Below are positions 32,874 to 43,833 of a stretch of 64,000 nucleotides of DNA, in pieces (position 1 is the first letter of the stretch; each line of letters begins with the position of its first letter). Under the pieces are notes generated by a model that saw nothing but the letters and a program-made list of their open reading frames with translations, ran no database searches and was not told the DNA's origin. The stretch is from Pseudoips prasinana (lineage: Eukaryota > Arthropoda > Insecta > Lepidoptera > Nolidae), in assembly GCA_951640165.1 (NCBI GenBank), contig OX621238.1:22840001-22904000 (forward strand). The letters are read 5' to 3'. A program made the position numbers and the translations under genes.

Positions 32874-35524
32874 CAGGGCAACTTGAACCACTGCATCGCT
32901 GCGCAAGCTTTTCTTGCGCAGACGATTGCTGAGCGTTCGGTTGCCCTAGCGATAGTGGCGGAGCCTCACTCCGTTCCCGACCACCCTCGTTGGTTCAGGG
33001 TGGATGGGGGCCTCGTCGCCATTTATTAGGCAGGGGGGGAACGTGACCCCCATTGCGCACTTCTGGCCAAAGGGCCCGGATTCGTCGTCGTGGAGTGGGG
33101 ACCAGCAGTCGTGGTCGGCTGCTACATCTCCCCGAATTGCGGCCTCGCAAATTTTGATTTGATTGGCGTACCTGGACGCGCTAACGAGCCATATTAGCTC
33201 GTACCAGACCCGTCCGGTACTCGTCCTGGGCGATTTTAACGCCCACTCTAGCGTGTGGGGCGATGCCCGGGACAACGTTCGAGGGGAGTCACTGTTGGAA
33301 TGGGCCGCCAGACTGGACCTCCGTCTTTTAAATCGGGGTTCAGTCAGCACCTGTGTGCGGTGGCAGGGGGAGTCTATCGTCGACTTGACGTGGGCAACTC
33401 CCTCGGCCATGCACCTGGTCTCGGGGTGGAGAGTTGCGGAGGAAATTGCCACGCTGTCGGATCACCGACACATACTTTTCAGTGTGGCCTTCCGTCCGGG
33501 CCGAGGCGGCCCTGACCGCAGTAGTGTTGTCCCACCGCGGCGCTGGTGTACGTACGCCGCTTGGACCGCATCATGCTGACGGCTGCCGCCGTCGCCATCG
33601 CCTGGGGGGCGAGTGAGGGTGGAGAGAGTATCCCGTGCGATCCCAATTCGCAAGTGGGCTGGTTCCGGGGCATCATGTCTCGCATATGCGACACGTCGAT
33701 GCCCCGGATCCATCCAGGTGACAGACGAGGCTCGCAGTATTGGTGGTCGGCCGAAATCGCGGCACTCCGTTCGGAGTATGTCGCAGCGCCGCCGACACCA
33801 GCGGGCCCGTCGGAGGAGGCGAGCCAATGCCGAAGAGGCTGCCGGAGCACACAGGGCGTATCAAGTCGCCGTCAAGGCGCTATCCGGTGCGATAGCGGAA
33901 GCCAAAGCTCGGTCCTGGATCGAGCTCATCGAGGGACTGGATAGGGACCCATGGGGGCGCCCGTACATAATGGTACTGGGAAAGCTCAGACCGTGGGTCT
34001 CTCCGTTGCCGAGTACCCTGGACCCCGATTTCCTGAGGAGGGTGGTGGACACCCTCTTCCCTAGGGTCCAGGACAGTCCCTTGGACCCCCCGTCACCTTC
34101 GTACCGTGATTGGGACGACCAGGTAGGGTGGCGTTGGCGGTGAGCTTAGACATCGTCAACGCCTTCAACTTCGTCCCCTGGCGGGCGATACGGGAGGCAC
34201 TGGTCCATCATAACGTGCCTCCCTATCTCCGTGGTATAGACGGGGCATATTTGCGCGGCAGGACGATTAAATTCGTCGGTCGGAACGGGATTGAAATCCA
34301 GAGGGAGCTCTCCTGCGGGGTTCCTCAGAGGTCCGTGTTGGGACCTCTGCTATGGAGCCTCGCGTACGATGCGGTCCTGCGGATAAGCCGGGGTGGGCGT
34401 CGTCTGCTATGCGGACGACACGCTCGTCATAGCCCGGGAGGTAAGCTTCCAGCGGGCGGTACGGCTCGCCGAACTCGGTGTCGCGTGTATCGTCACGGCC
34501 ATAATGAGACTGGGCCTTCGGGTAGCGCCTCACAAGACCGAGGCGCTATGGTTCCACGATGCGTGTAGGTGACGCAGAGGTCAGGGTGGGGCGGTACATG
34601 AAGTACCTGGGCCTCACTCTGGACGGCCGATGGGGCTTCGAGGAGCACTTCGAGCGTCTGGCCCCCCGAGTGCGCCGGGTAACCGGAGCGTTACACCGGC
34701 TTTTGCCGAACCTCGGGGGTCCCAAGGAAGAAGTTCGCCGCCTCTACGGAAGTGTCGTGCGATTCATGGTCCTTTATGGGGCGCCCGTCTGGTCTGAACG
34801 CCTGACGGGCGCCTCCCGCTGCAGAGCTATTTTGAACGGACTGCAGCGTGTGGTGGCAATACGGATCGCACGAGGATACCGGACGGTATCCTTTGAGGCG
34901 GCGACACTCCTGGCGCGCTTCCCGCCGTTTGATCTCCTGGCGGCAGTCGACGCGATGGTTTACACCGAGATCCGCGTCCGCCGGGAGAGCGGTGAGGCGC
35001 CAGAGCAGACGCTCATTGCCTATAGGCGGGATGCACACCGGCACGTACTAACACAGTGGCGCGCACGGCTCGAGTTGCGCCTGAACGCGCGCCAACGTGC
35101 CGTCGGTGCAATTCTGCCTCACCTCGAGGCCTGGGTGGGAAGGAAGGGCGGTTACGTCACCCACAGTCTGACTCAGATACTCACCGGACACGGGTGTTTC
35201 GGTGAGTATCTGTGCCGGATCGGCCGAGAAGTGACGACACATTGTCACCATTTCGGGAGCGACCTGGACTCTGCCCAGCATACGCTGGAGAAGTGCCCGA
35301 CCTGGGAGGCCGAGAGACGAGTCCTGGTCGCTGAGATCGGACGGGATCTTTCGCCGCCAGCAATCGTGTATGCGATGCTGGCTGGCGACTCCACCAAATG
35401 GGACGCCATGGTCTCCTTCTGGGAGGCAGTTTTGCTGCAGAAGGAGGCCGCTGAACGGGATCGGGAACGAGCCGATCCCGCTCGTAGGTGGAGGAGGCGT
35501 CGGGGTGGCGGCGGCAGCCGTTAG
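32874..35524 (+). pseudogene. R1-clade ORF2 (endonuclease and RT)
   Basis: Pieces in order: endonuclease N-terminus QGNLNHCIAAQ..VAEPH (32874-33029, ending at TAG); endonuclease core LVLGDFNAHSSVWG and LSDHRHI (33163-33579); RT linker in a shifted frame (33613-34100); RT from VSLDIVNAFNFVPW (34140, motif A) to CGVPQRSVLGPLLW (motif B, with R for the usual G). RT motifs before motif A are deleted at about 34105-34125. The YADD codons (34408-34419) are present but out of frame. From 34559 a 321-codon frame covers the RT thumb and C-terminus, where one zinc-finger Cys is Phe (CHHFGS). Six or more lesions; inactive. Confidence 0.85.
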
Positions 35525-35767
35525 CCGAACTCCCCTCGGTGCCGCGGCGGCAGTGTGAGAAGTGTCCTCTACTTTCGCCACGTACAAGCGGCTCCGGGAT
35601 GACAGCGATCTGTTTGTGGCGCAGTCGCTGTGCCGTACTGGCAGGAGTCGGCAATAGGGGAGGGCAATCCAAAGGAGCCCTCCCAGGGTACGTGTCCCGA
35701 CCATCTGGGACATGGCGCAAAAGGGGGTACCGGAGCAGCATACCACGGCAGGTAGGTTTAGTTGACT

Positions 35768-35829
35768 TTGTTTGGGTCGCATCGGCGCGTAGTTATTAAA
35801 ATAACTACGCGCCGATGCGACGCAAACAA
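35768..35829. repeat. 62-bp palindrome at R1 3' junction
   Basis: Arms of 30 bp with one mismatch flank two A bases. GC-rich arms contain GGCGCGTAGTTATT. It begins within a few bases of the R1 3' end. Confidence 0.85.
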
Positions 35830-35929
35830 GTGACAAATAAATAAATTACCTACTAAAAGAAATGTGATCTCAAATATCATATATCATACATATACTTAAA
35901 TTAGACATAAGACCATTTACTGGAGTGGA

Positions 35930-36080
35930 GGGTTGATAACCTGAGACACAGGAACCGTCCTAGTTCAGGTATCAACCCACCATAGTATATATTGTTGTGA
36001 TAAAAAATGTATGTGCACCTTCTCCAAACTGTATTGTACTTTGGTGAGAAATAAACGATTTATTATTATTATTTATTATA
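35930..36080 (+). mobile_element. LINE 3' tail with (ATT)n
   Basis: 'ctgagacacaggaaccgtcc' and 'gagaaataaacgatttatta' followed by ATT repeats resemble 1105-1285. It ends exactly where the minus-strand LINE copy starts (36085). Confidence 0.45.
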
Positions 36081-36084
36081 CAGT

Positions 36085-37800
36085 TGCGAAACCAGTTAAG
36101 TGCATGCCCACGTATCCCTAGATCCTCCAATTTCAGTAATAGTATTGGGGTAGACACGGTGTCGAATGCTTTTTGAGATCTATGAAGATAGCTATGCATT
36201 TGTCTCCCCTGTATAGGGCTTTTGCGACTGTTTGGGAAAGATCGGCAACAACGTCTTCTGTGTTCCTACCTGAGCGAAATCCATATTGTTTATCGGCTAA
36301 TAGACGTTTAGATTCAAGAAAGCTAGTTAGACGGATGTTAATAACCTTTTCAATAATCTTGCTTATTGTGCTGAGTAATGATATACACCTTTATATATTA
36401 GAACAACTACTGCCTTCTTAAAAATTGTAGGAAATATCCCAGTGGAAATACTAAGATTGCAAAGATGAGCTATCATGGTACATAAAATTGCGTGGGAATT
36501 TTTAAGGATAGTAGTAGTAATACAGTCTAATTTTGGTGCGCTACGAGTTCTGAGATTACGGATAATTTTGTCTATTTCTATAAAGTTTGTAGGGTATAGG
36601 CACATTGAATCAATGTTTTTGATAGAGGTCATATTTTTCAGTAACTGATCCTCATTCGTGTTTAGTTTATTCAGTATATCTGTACTTTACCAACTGACGT
36701 GAAAAAAGAGTTTACTTGGTCGAGGGATTGGTTTGGAGATGGTAGAAGGCTTAGTAAAGCAGTTGATTGAGCGTATTTATTTCTCATATGGCATAGCTCC
36801 TTGACTGTATCCCAAGTACCTTTGTTATTTTTATAATTCTGGTACAATTTATTTTTATAATAGTTAATTTTCAGGGTTTTGGCTGCCTGATTACATAAGT
36901 ATATTACGATATTTAATATATTTTTCTTTAATATTAATGTCGTTTGGGTTTTTTTTCGCGAGAAGGTGTAAATGGTTTCTCTTTTGGAAGCATGTTAAAA
37001 TAACTATTGTAATCCATGGTTTAATGGGTCTTTTTCGTTTAGTGAATGTAACTGTGGATGTGTTTATAGCTATTAAGTGATGGAGTGTTTCAATTAGTAA
37101 ATTCGCTGCTTGCTCGGGATCTTCCGTTGCTAAGTATAGGTTCAAATCATATGCTTTGATTGCATTTTGAATAGACTCATAATTGATTCTCGTTCTCTTC
37201 ATTGAATAGTGAGCTGCCGAGTGTTGAACTAGAGAGGTGGACATAGAAAGGAAGGCAGGATAATGATCAGTGATATCCGTCAGGCGAACATAGCTTTTGA
37301 ATTGGCTTACTAGTTTACACATAAAATGGTCTAAACAGGTATGACCACGTGTAGCAATATCAATGGTGTTTTGTAAACCATGTGAACCCATAATTTCCAG
37401 ATAATCTCTTGTTGGATTGGGAGTTGTTGGTATCAAGTGTATTGATATTTATATCGCCAGTAAGCACAATATTACGAGATTTGGTTGTAAGAAGTAAAGT
37501 GTTCAATGAATCAAGAAAGTTACCTGGGTTGGTGAAGGCGCATTGGCGATAGATACCAAATACAGTCCATTCAGACTATATTACCCAATTTGGCAGCCAG
37601 ACAATTCGCTTCGTTTAGTTCAATTTCCTGAACAGTAGCTGTGATGGCTTCCTTAATATTCATTATTACACCATCGTTTTGATTAAAGCTTCTTTTACTA
37701 TAATGCATAGTGTATCCGTCTAGTATGGGTGGAATAGTATTACCATGACACCAGCATATGGATAGGACGATAATGTGGATGTTCGTTTTCAACCTAGTGA
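36085..37800 (-). pseudogene. Jockey-group LINE ORF2, minus-strand copy (endonuclease and RT N-terminus)
   Basis: Near-identical over 36085-36925 to 28088-28922 in inverted orientation, and extending further 5'. The endonuclease is recognisable in two frames: RSFNQNDGVIMNI and EIELNEANCLAAKL (about 37570-37720), then NIVLTGDINI near 37450, and TRGHTCLDHF and DITDHYPAFLS in 37241-37350 (36891-37436 frame). The RT N-terminus (36363-36632) includes ISTGIFPTIFKKAVVV. The copy stops at ALNWFR, before motif B, and lacks the YRPIS motif like its partner. Frameshifts and stops make it inactive. Its 5' edge abuts a 24-bp array. Confidence 0.8.
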
Positions 37801-37805
37801 TAATA

Positions 37806-38513
37806 GATAAAAAAAAAAATACAAAAATAAAATAAAATACATTTAAAAAAATAATAATCAAATACATAAAAAAAATAAAAATAAAATACATTGCAAAAAA
37901 TAATGTAATATACAATACAAAAAGTGAAATAAAATACAAAACAAAAAATACAATAAAATACAAAACAAAAAATAAAATCAAATACAATACAAAAAATAAA
38001 ATAAAATACATTACAAAATAAAATAAAAAACATAACAAAAAATAAAATGAAATACATTACAAAATATAAAATAAAATACATAAAAAAATTAAAATTACAA
38101 AAATAAAATAAAAAACATTTCAAAAAAAATAAAATAAAATACAATACAAAATATAAAATAGAACACATTACAAATTTTAAGTAAAATACATTACAAAAAA
38201 TAAACTACAATACATTACAAAAAATAAAATGAAATACATTACAAAATATAAAATAAAATACAGTACATAAAATAAAATAGAACACATTACAAAAAATAAA
38301 ATAAAATACAATACACAAAATAAAATATAATACATTACAAAAAATAAAATAAAATACAATACAAACAATAAAATAAAATACATTACAAAAAAAATGAAAT
38401 ACATTACAAAATATAAAATAAAATACTTAAAAAAATACGCCAAATAAAATAAAAACATTTTAAAAAATAAAATAAAATACAAAAACAAAAAATAATATTG
38501 TATTTAATTTTAT
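37806..38513. repeat. 24-bp minisatellite array 1
   Basis: Imperfect tandem units of about 24 bp with core AAATACATTACAAAAAATA. Length variants (CATTTC, CATAAC, CAATAC) are mixed. The array lies between the 5' edge of the minus-strand LINE and the 5' break of the gypsy element. Open frames in it encode only 8-residue hydrophobic repeats and are not genes. Confidence 0.9.
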
Positions 38514-38539
38514 TATTGCAAATAATATGTTACGGAACA

Positions 38540-39215
38540 GAATACCCACGAACGATTTTTAGTGGACACTGGAGCAGATATTTCGGTGCTAGCCGTCAAG
38601 AATAAGCGAACACCGATATCGACGCCATTCAAGTTATTCGCAGCAAATAATACACCGATTAAAACATACGGAGAGAAAACGCTTCAACTAAATTTGGGAC
38701 TACGAAGAAATTTCAAGTGGACATTCATCATAGCTGATGTGAAAATGTCGATACTTGGCGCTGACTTCCTGCGACACCATAGACTTTTAGTAGACCTACA
38801 TCGCAAGAAACTCGTCGACAGTATAACAGAGTTATCAGTCAACACCGTGGCGATACGCACTACACAAGATACAACGCTATATGTCGTCGAACCAAGTCAC
38901 AGATACAGCCACCTTCTTCAGGAGTTTGCCGATGTTCTCAAGCCCATATCACCGACGATGCAATTTAAGCATAAAGTGAAACACTACATTGAGACGACCG
39001 GCCCCCCGCTCTTTGCCCGACCCCGCCCGCTCCCGTCGGATAAGTACAAAGCAGCGAAGGCGGAAATTCAAGCTATGATGGAAATGGGAGACTTCACATA
39101 TCAACTAAGTGGAATGAAAATATTTTCAAAGATAGATCTGAAGAAAGCATTTTACTGGATACCTGTGGCAGAAGAAGACGTACAGAAGACGGCAACACCA
39201 CACCTTTTGGCTTGA
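38540..39215 (+). pseudogene. gypsy pol: protease and RT N-terminus
   Basis: An aspartic protease starts with FLVDTGADISVL (the DTG active site at 38564-38572; the apparent start codon is really GTG within the frame) and has the ILGADFL flap-end motif. It would release mature proteins from the Gag-Pol precursor. RT follows: FSKIDLKKAFYWIPV contains the motif A Asp. Between EMG and DFTYQLSG about 40 residues that RTs of this kind usually have are missing, an internal deletion. The frame ends by a one-base shift at TPHLLA, just before the FGL motif. Confidence 0.8.
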
Positions 39216-39601
39216 TAGAATGTGTTTCCATGCCATTCGGTTTGCGGAACTCACCCCAAACATTCCAACGATTTATCCATGAAGTCTTAAGAGGTCTGGA
39301 TTACTGCTGCTACTCTTATATCGACGATCTTCTTATCTATTCAAAGACCGCTAACGACCTTGTTTTAAAACGTCTATCGGATTACGGCATTGGGATCAAC
39401 TTAGAAAAATGCCTGTTTGGAGTAGAAAAGCTAAACTTCCTCGGATATGAAGTCACGGAAGATGGTATTCGACCAACAGAAGAGCGAATCAAGACTATAT
39501 TGAATTACCCAAGACCAAAAACAATCCAAGAGCTACGGCGATTCCTAGGAATGCTCAACTTTTATCACGACCCAAGCAAGCCGAGCTTCAAATCGAATTA
39601 A
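39212..39601 (+). pseudogene. gypsy pol: RT core
   Basis: Contains SMPFGLRNSPQTFQRF and YSYIDDLLIYSK with the catalytic YIDD, then the RT connection (FLGYEVTEDGIRP, LRRFLGMLNFY). A short deletion after YSKTAND removes a few residues expected before LVLKRL, and a second deletion plus frameshift after NFYHD ends the frame at 39601. Confidence 0.8.
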
Positions 39602-41376
39602 ATAAATTGCTTCATAACAAAAAGAAAAATGACAAGACACCTATAGTTTGGACACAAGCTGCAGAAGAAGCTTTCGATCGTTGCCGCCAAAGCATATCGA
39701 ATGCCACGTTATTGACACATCCAGTCCATGGTGCCCTGCTCTGCATTATGACTGATGCATCGACCCTTAGTATTGGATCGGTACTCCAGCAGAAGATAAA
39801 CAACATATGGAGACCACTATCATTCTTCTCGAAGAAGCTCAGCGACACGCAAGCAAGATACAGCGTATACGATCGTGAACTATTAGCGATCTATATGTCT
39901 GTAAAACACTTCAGGAGATTAATAGAGGGAAACGACGTCGTTATGTATACAGATCACAAGCCATTAACACATGCTCTAACGAAATCAGCAAGCTCAAGTG
40001 ATACACCGAAACGAGAGAGACAACTACATTTTATCAGTCAATTTAGCAACAAAATAAAATATATACACGGCCAAGAAAATGTCGTAGCTGATGCATTATC
40101 CCGAATTTCGGCAATCGAATGTCCATCGGTGATAGATCTCAACGACCTAGCTGAAAAACAAGGACAAGACGAAAATCTGAAAAATTTACTGCTCAAACCA
40201 AACCTCAAGTTCATCAAGCTGACATTGCCTGGACTAAAAAAGGACATTTTTTGTGAAAATTCTACAAAAACGCCGCGTCCCTACTTACCACAATCTTATC
40301 GTGAGACTGCCTACAAAGCACTACACGACCTGAGTCATCCTGGTATCCGCGCAACAAGAAAGATGATTGCTGAAAAATACTTCTGGCCAAACATGAACAA
40401 AGATGTATCAACATGGACACGATGTTGTACTTCGTGCCAACGTGCTAAAATACATCGACACACGAGCACCCCACTAGGAGAATTCCCTGAGTCGAAGAGA
40501 TTCGAGCACGTCCACATCGACATTGTTGGACCGTTGACGCCATCAGAAGGTTACCGATACCTCGTCACGATGATAGATAGACAGACGAGATGGCCGGAAG
40601 CAATTCCTGTAGCAGAGATAAGCGCAGAAACCATCGCACGAGCTTTCTACGACGGATGGATATCCCGATTTGGTTGCCCTGTTAGAATAACCACGGACCA
40701 AGGACGGCAATTCGAATCTTCATTGTTTCAAAAACTCATGGCAAAACTTGGAATATCAAGATTCAGAACTACGGCCAACCCAATCAGCAATGGCATAGTT
40801 GAAAGATGGCACCGCACACTAAAAACAGCTATAATTGCAAGAGGCAAATATAATAACTGGACACAAGAAATTCCCACGGTCCTGTTAGGATTACGCACAT
40901 CTGTTCATAAACAAATGAATCATAGCCCCGCCACAATGACGTACGGCGCTTCACTACGCGTACCTGGAGATCTTTTTATACCTACAAACATATCGGATAA
41001 ACAAGACCCAACATTCTTTCGTTATCTAACTCAGACGATGGCTGCGATGGACGACAAACAAACAGGTGCATCGATGACGCATCAACGGATTACCTACGTT
41101 CCGGAACATCTGGCTACCTGTACGCATGTGTTTGTGCGCGTCGACTGTGTGCGCAAACCGCTAACTCCACCATACGAGGGACCGTATCAAGTTATTGAGA
41201 AGCATGAAAAGTACTTTTAGATACGGCTACCTAAACGGGATTCTATAGTGTCCCTAGACCGTCTGAAGCCTGCCCACAGAATGCCATCCAGCTCCGAAGA
41301 AGTACCTGAAGAAACCCCATACGTAACCCGTTCCGGGAGGATCGTAAAACCTACTAGGAATGTACGGTTTTCTTAA
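39602..41376 (+). pseudogene. gypsy pol: RNase H and integrase
   Basis: The longest intact piece. RNase H shows TDAST (Asp50), DREL (Glu91), YTDHKPL (Asp116) and VADALSR (Asp162). Integrase has an HHCC zinc site (H240, H244, C274, C277) and the DDE triad in HIDIVGP (D305), TTDQGRQFES (D364) and ERWHRTLK (E399). A GPF/Y-like C-terminal module (PPYEGPYQVIEKHEKYF) is cut by TAG at 41218-41220; the remaining ~50 codons (RLPKRDSIVSLDRLKPAH onward) continue in frame to TAA at 41374-41376. Residue numbers count from the ATG at 39607. In isolation the catalytic residues look preserved. Confidence 0.85.
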
Positions 41377-41387
41377 CGGGGGGTACT

Positions 41388-41735
41388 ATGGGGACATCCA
41401 CCTCGCACCGCGTGCGACGAAATACTGGCGCGTCTAAGACACACAACATCGTGCGCCGCGCACCTTTCACTTGATGGCTTGAGGAACATACGTGCGCGCG
41501 CGGCGACAGCTATCTGGCACTGAGACACGATTTGTGAGAGGCGTCAATATTTATATGGAGCGTGGTACTTGCGTTATGTATTAACATCGCAGCGCTGCCT
41601 CTGATTGGCTGTGTAATAAATGTTTAGTATTTTGATAAGATATGTTTGTGACTATAATTTGTATATATATTGGAGTAAATAAAATGATTTAATGTTCAGT
41701 CTGGAATATCTTGTTTATCTAAGAACACCTCTCCA
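41388..41735 (+). mobile_element. 3' LTR of the gypsy element
   Basis: Starts after the polypurine run with TATGGGGACATCC (T for the usual G at position 2) and ends near CCTCTCCA. It contains poly(A) signals AATAAATG and AATAAAAT. No matching 5' LTR is in the window. Ends are estimated within about 5 bp. Confidence 0.55.
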
Positions 41736-42274
41736 AATAAGAAGAAACCAATAGCAGCGCCTAACAAACTCATCATAACTCATGAGACTAATTGCATTGG
41801 TATTATTACTTTACCAATTATTATGACCTATGTTAAGATTAAATTAGCAGTAGTTTTGCATTTTCCGCTTCATCCTACAGGACTTGTGTGAAAACTATTT
41901 TCCGGCATATACAAGTGGTAGCTGAAATCCGGGGTAAGTTGTAGAAAATAGCCCATATATTACTTTATTTTCACGAATCATTACTGAAACTTGGAACCGT
42001 ATACTATGTTTAACTACAATTCCAATTAGGATGTTTATTTCCGTCATTTTTCTTCTTAGCAGTATTAATTAACTTTATAGAAACCAAGGTATGAATATAG
42101 GATGTAATAGCATATAATGTTAATGTATTCTAGACGATCACACGCCCAATAGAACTAAAATTAGACGTTCATGACTAACTAATCACGCCCAACTAAAATA
42201 AAACTAAATATTTTGCTACTTAAACCAAAACCTCACAGCAGAATATTAGCAGATTAGAGAGAGAGAGAGAGAAG

Positions 42275-43833
42275 TTAGGTAGAGTGGCAGACTTTACGAC
42301 AGGGGGGAAGGGGGGGGGTTGCTGCAATAGCCCTTTCCATTGCTCTTTGGGTGACCTTGAGCCGCCTGATAAGGCTCATAGTGAGCGACCACGTCTCTGT
42401 TCCGTAAGTCATCACTGGCAACACACACTGGTCGAAGACTTTCGACTTTAGACACTGTGGTATTTGGGACGAGAAGATATTACGTAGCTTCCCGAACGCT
42501 GCCCAGCCGAGTTGGATTCTACGATTGACCTCCTGTTCGAAGTTGGACCTACCTAGTTGGATGGTCTGTCCTAGGTAAATATAGTGCAGAGTCTCCAACC
42601 TTAACTAGAGTGGGTGCAACATGGATGTTCGACATCATTTTCGTCTTATCCATGTTCATTTTCAGACCCACTTGTTGAGAAACTCTACTGAGGCCATCGA
42701 GCATTGTACCGAGGTCGTCAAGGGTCTCAGCCATGACTACTATATCGTTGGCAAGTCTAAGCTGGGTGATGTACTCGCCATTGCCATTGATGCCGAAGCC
42801 TTCCCAGTCCGGAAGCTCGAAGACATCTTTCAATGCAGCGGTGAACAGTTTCGGAGATATGACGTCTCCCTGTCTCACGCCTCGCTGCAATTGAATAGGT
42901 TTCGAGTTCTGGTCCTGACATCGGACTGACATGGTGGCGTTTTCGTTCAAACACTTTAACACCTGGACATACCGATAGTCAATTTGGTACCTTTGAAGAG
43001 ACCACAGCACGGCCCACGTTTCGATAGAATCAAAGGCTTTCTCATAGTCTACAAACGCTAAGCATAATGGCTGGTTATACTCCTCGGTCTTCTGTATAAC
43101 TTGCCGCAGCGTATGTATGTGGTCTTTGGTACTGTAGCCTTTTCGCTAAACCCACTTGTTCGGGAGTCTAGAAGTCGTCAAACCTTCGTGCGAGACAATT
43201 CGTAATGACTCTCGAAAACAACTTGTATACATGGCTCAGCAGTGAGATTGGTCTGTAATTCTTCGATAGGGTTTTATTGCCCTTTTTGAAGAAAAGCATC
43301 ACCACACTCCTGTGCCATGCTTTTGGCGTTTGACCTTCGAGTATGACGGAGTTAAATAACTTCTGAAGGGCCCGCAGGATCGGTTTACCACCCGCCTTCA
43401 GAAGCTCAGCTGTAACTCCATCATCACCTGGTGCCTTGTTGTTTTTCAGTTGATTGGGAGCCATCCTAATCTCGTACAGGCTGACGTCCGGGATATCTTG
43501 GGTGTAGTGTCGGGTTGGTCTTGCTCTTGGATCTGAGGCATGGCTATTGACAGGAATTCGCGTTGTCGTGTACAACTGTCCGTAGAATTTCTCGATCTCT
43601 CCTAGCAACTCAGCTTTTGACGTGACGATTCTACTATCCTCAGTCTTCAGCTTCGTCTGTTGGCTTTGCCCAATAGACAAATCTCTTGCGAACAATTTAG
43701 AGCCTCTATTCCGCTCGATGGCCTCTTTAATACTAATAGTATTAAATTGGCGTGTGTCGCGAGTCAGAGACTTTGAGATTTGTCTGTTGAGCTGCCTGTA
43801 TCTGGCAGCATCACATGAGGAGGTTAGAATCAT
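42275..43833 (-). pseudogene. RTE LINE copy A: reverse transcriptase
   Basis: Fragments in order: KAPGDDGVTAELLKAGG and FFKKGNKT..NYRPISLLS (43168-43833); a frameshift near 43146 at the GFRKGYST-type motif, then an out-of-frame stretch; RGVRQGDVISPKLF (42549-43010, motif B). The catalytic FADD has become LAND ('QLRLANDIVVM'). The thumb (YLGQTIQLGRSNFE..RRIQLGW) is in 42275-42598, another frame, and stops after QRAMERA at a G-rich tract, so the C-terminal tail and normal 3' end are lost. RTE elements encode a single endonuclease-RT protein. This copy is clearly dead. Confidence 0.85.

Larger units (their letters stand above)
30330..35765 (+). mobile_element. R1-clade LINE, near full length, inactive
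   Basis: A GC-rich island in AT-rich surroundings, with a 5' UTR (about 30330-30913), ORF1 (gag-like) and ORF2 (APE endonuclease, RT, C-terminal zinc finger), then a 3' UTR to about 35765. Proline/alanine-rich ORF1 with zinc knuckles and the C-terminal 'HCHH.GSDLDSAQHTLE.CP' block point to the R1 clade. A second, 5'-truncated copy of the same family is at 52069-53132. Multiple stops, shifts and a large RT deletion make this copy non-functional. It sits between two inverted Jockey-group LINE copies. Confidence 0.85.
38520..41735 (+). mobile_element. Ty3/gypsy LTR retrotransposon (CsRn1/Kabuki-like), 5' truncated
   Basis: Pol order protease, RT, RNase H, integrase is that of Ty3/gypsy. The 5' LTR, gag and start of pol are missing; the element begins at the edge of array 1. 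A polypurine tract (AACGGGGGGTACT, 41375-41387) and a 3' LTR are present. No env-like ORF follows. Kabuki/CsRn1 affinity is from the protease and RT motifs and from known moth elements; it is not tested by alignment. Confidence 0.85.

Noticed and set aside
37571..38488. Long minus-strand ORFs made of MYFILFFV-like hydrophobic repeats
   Set aside because: They are translations of the 24-bp array (8 codons per unit), present in several frames. The same applies at 45183-45769, 46163-46435 and 46813-47064. The plus-strand frames at 52897-53421 also run into an array.
41221..41735. Envelope-like gene downstream of gypsy pol
   Set aside because: Only the pol C-terminus, a polypurine tract and the LTR are found between the integrase and the element end.
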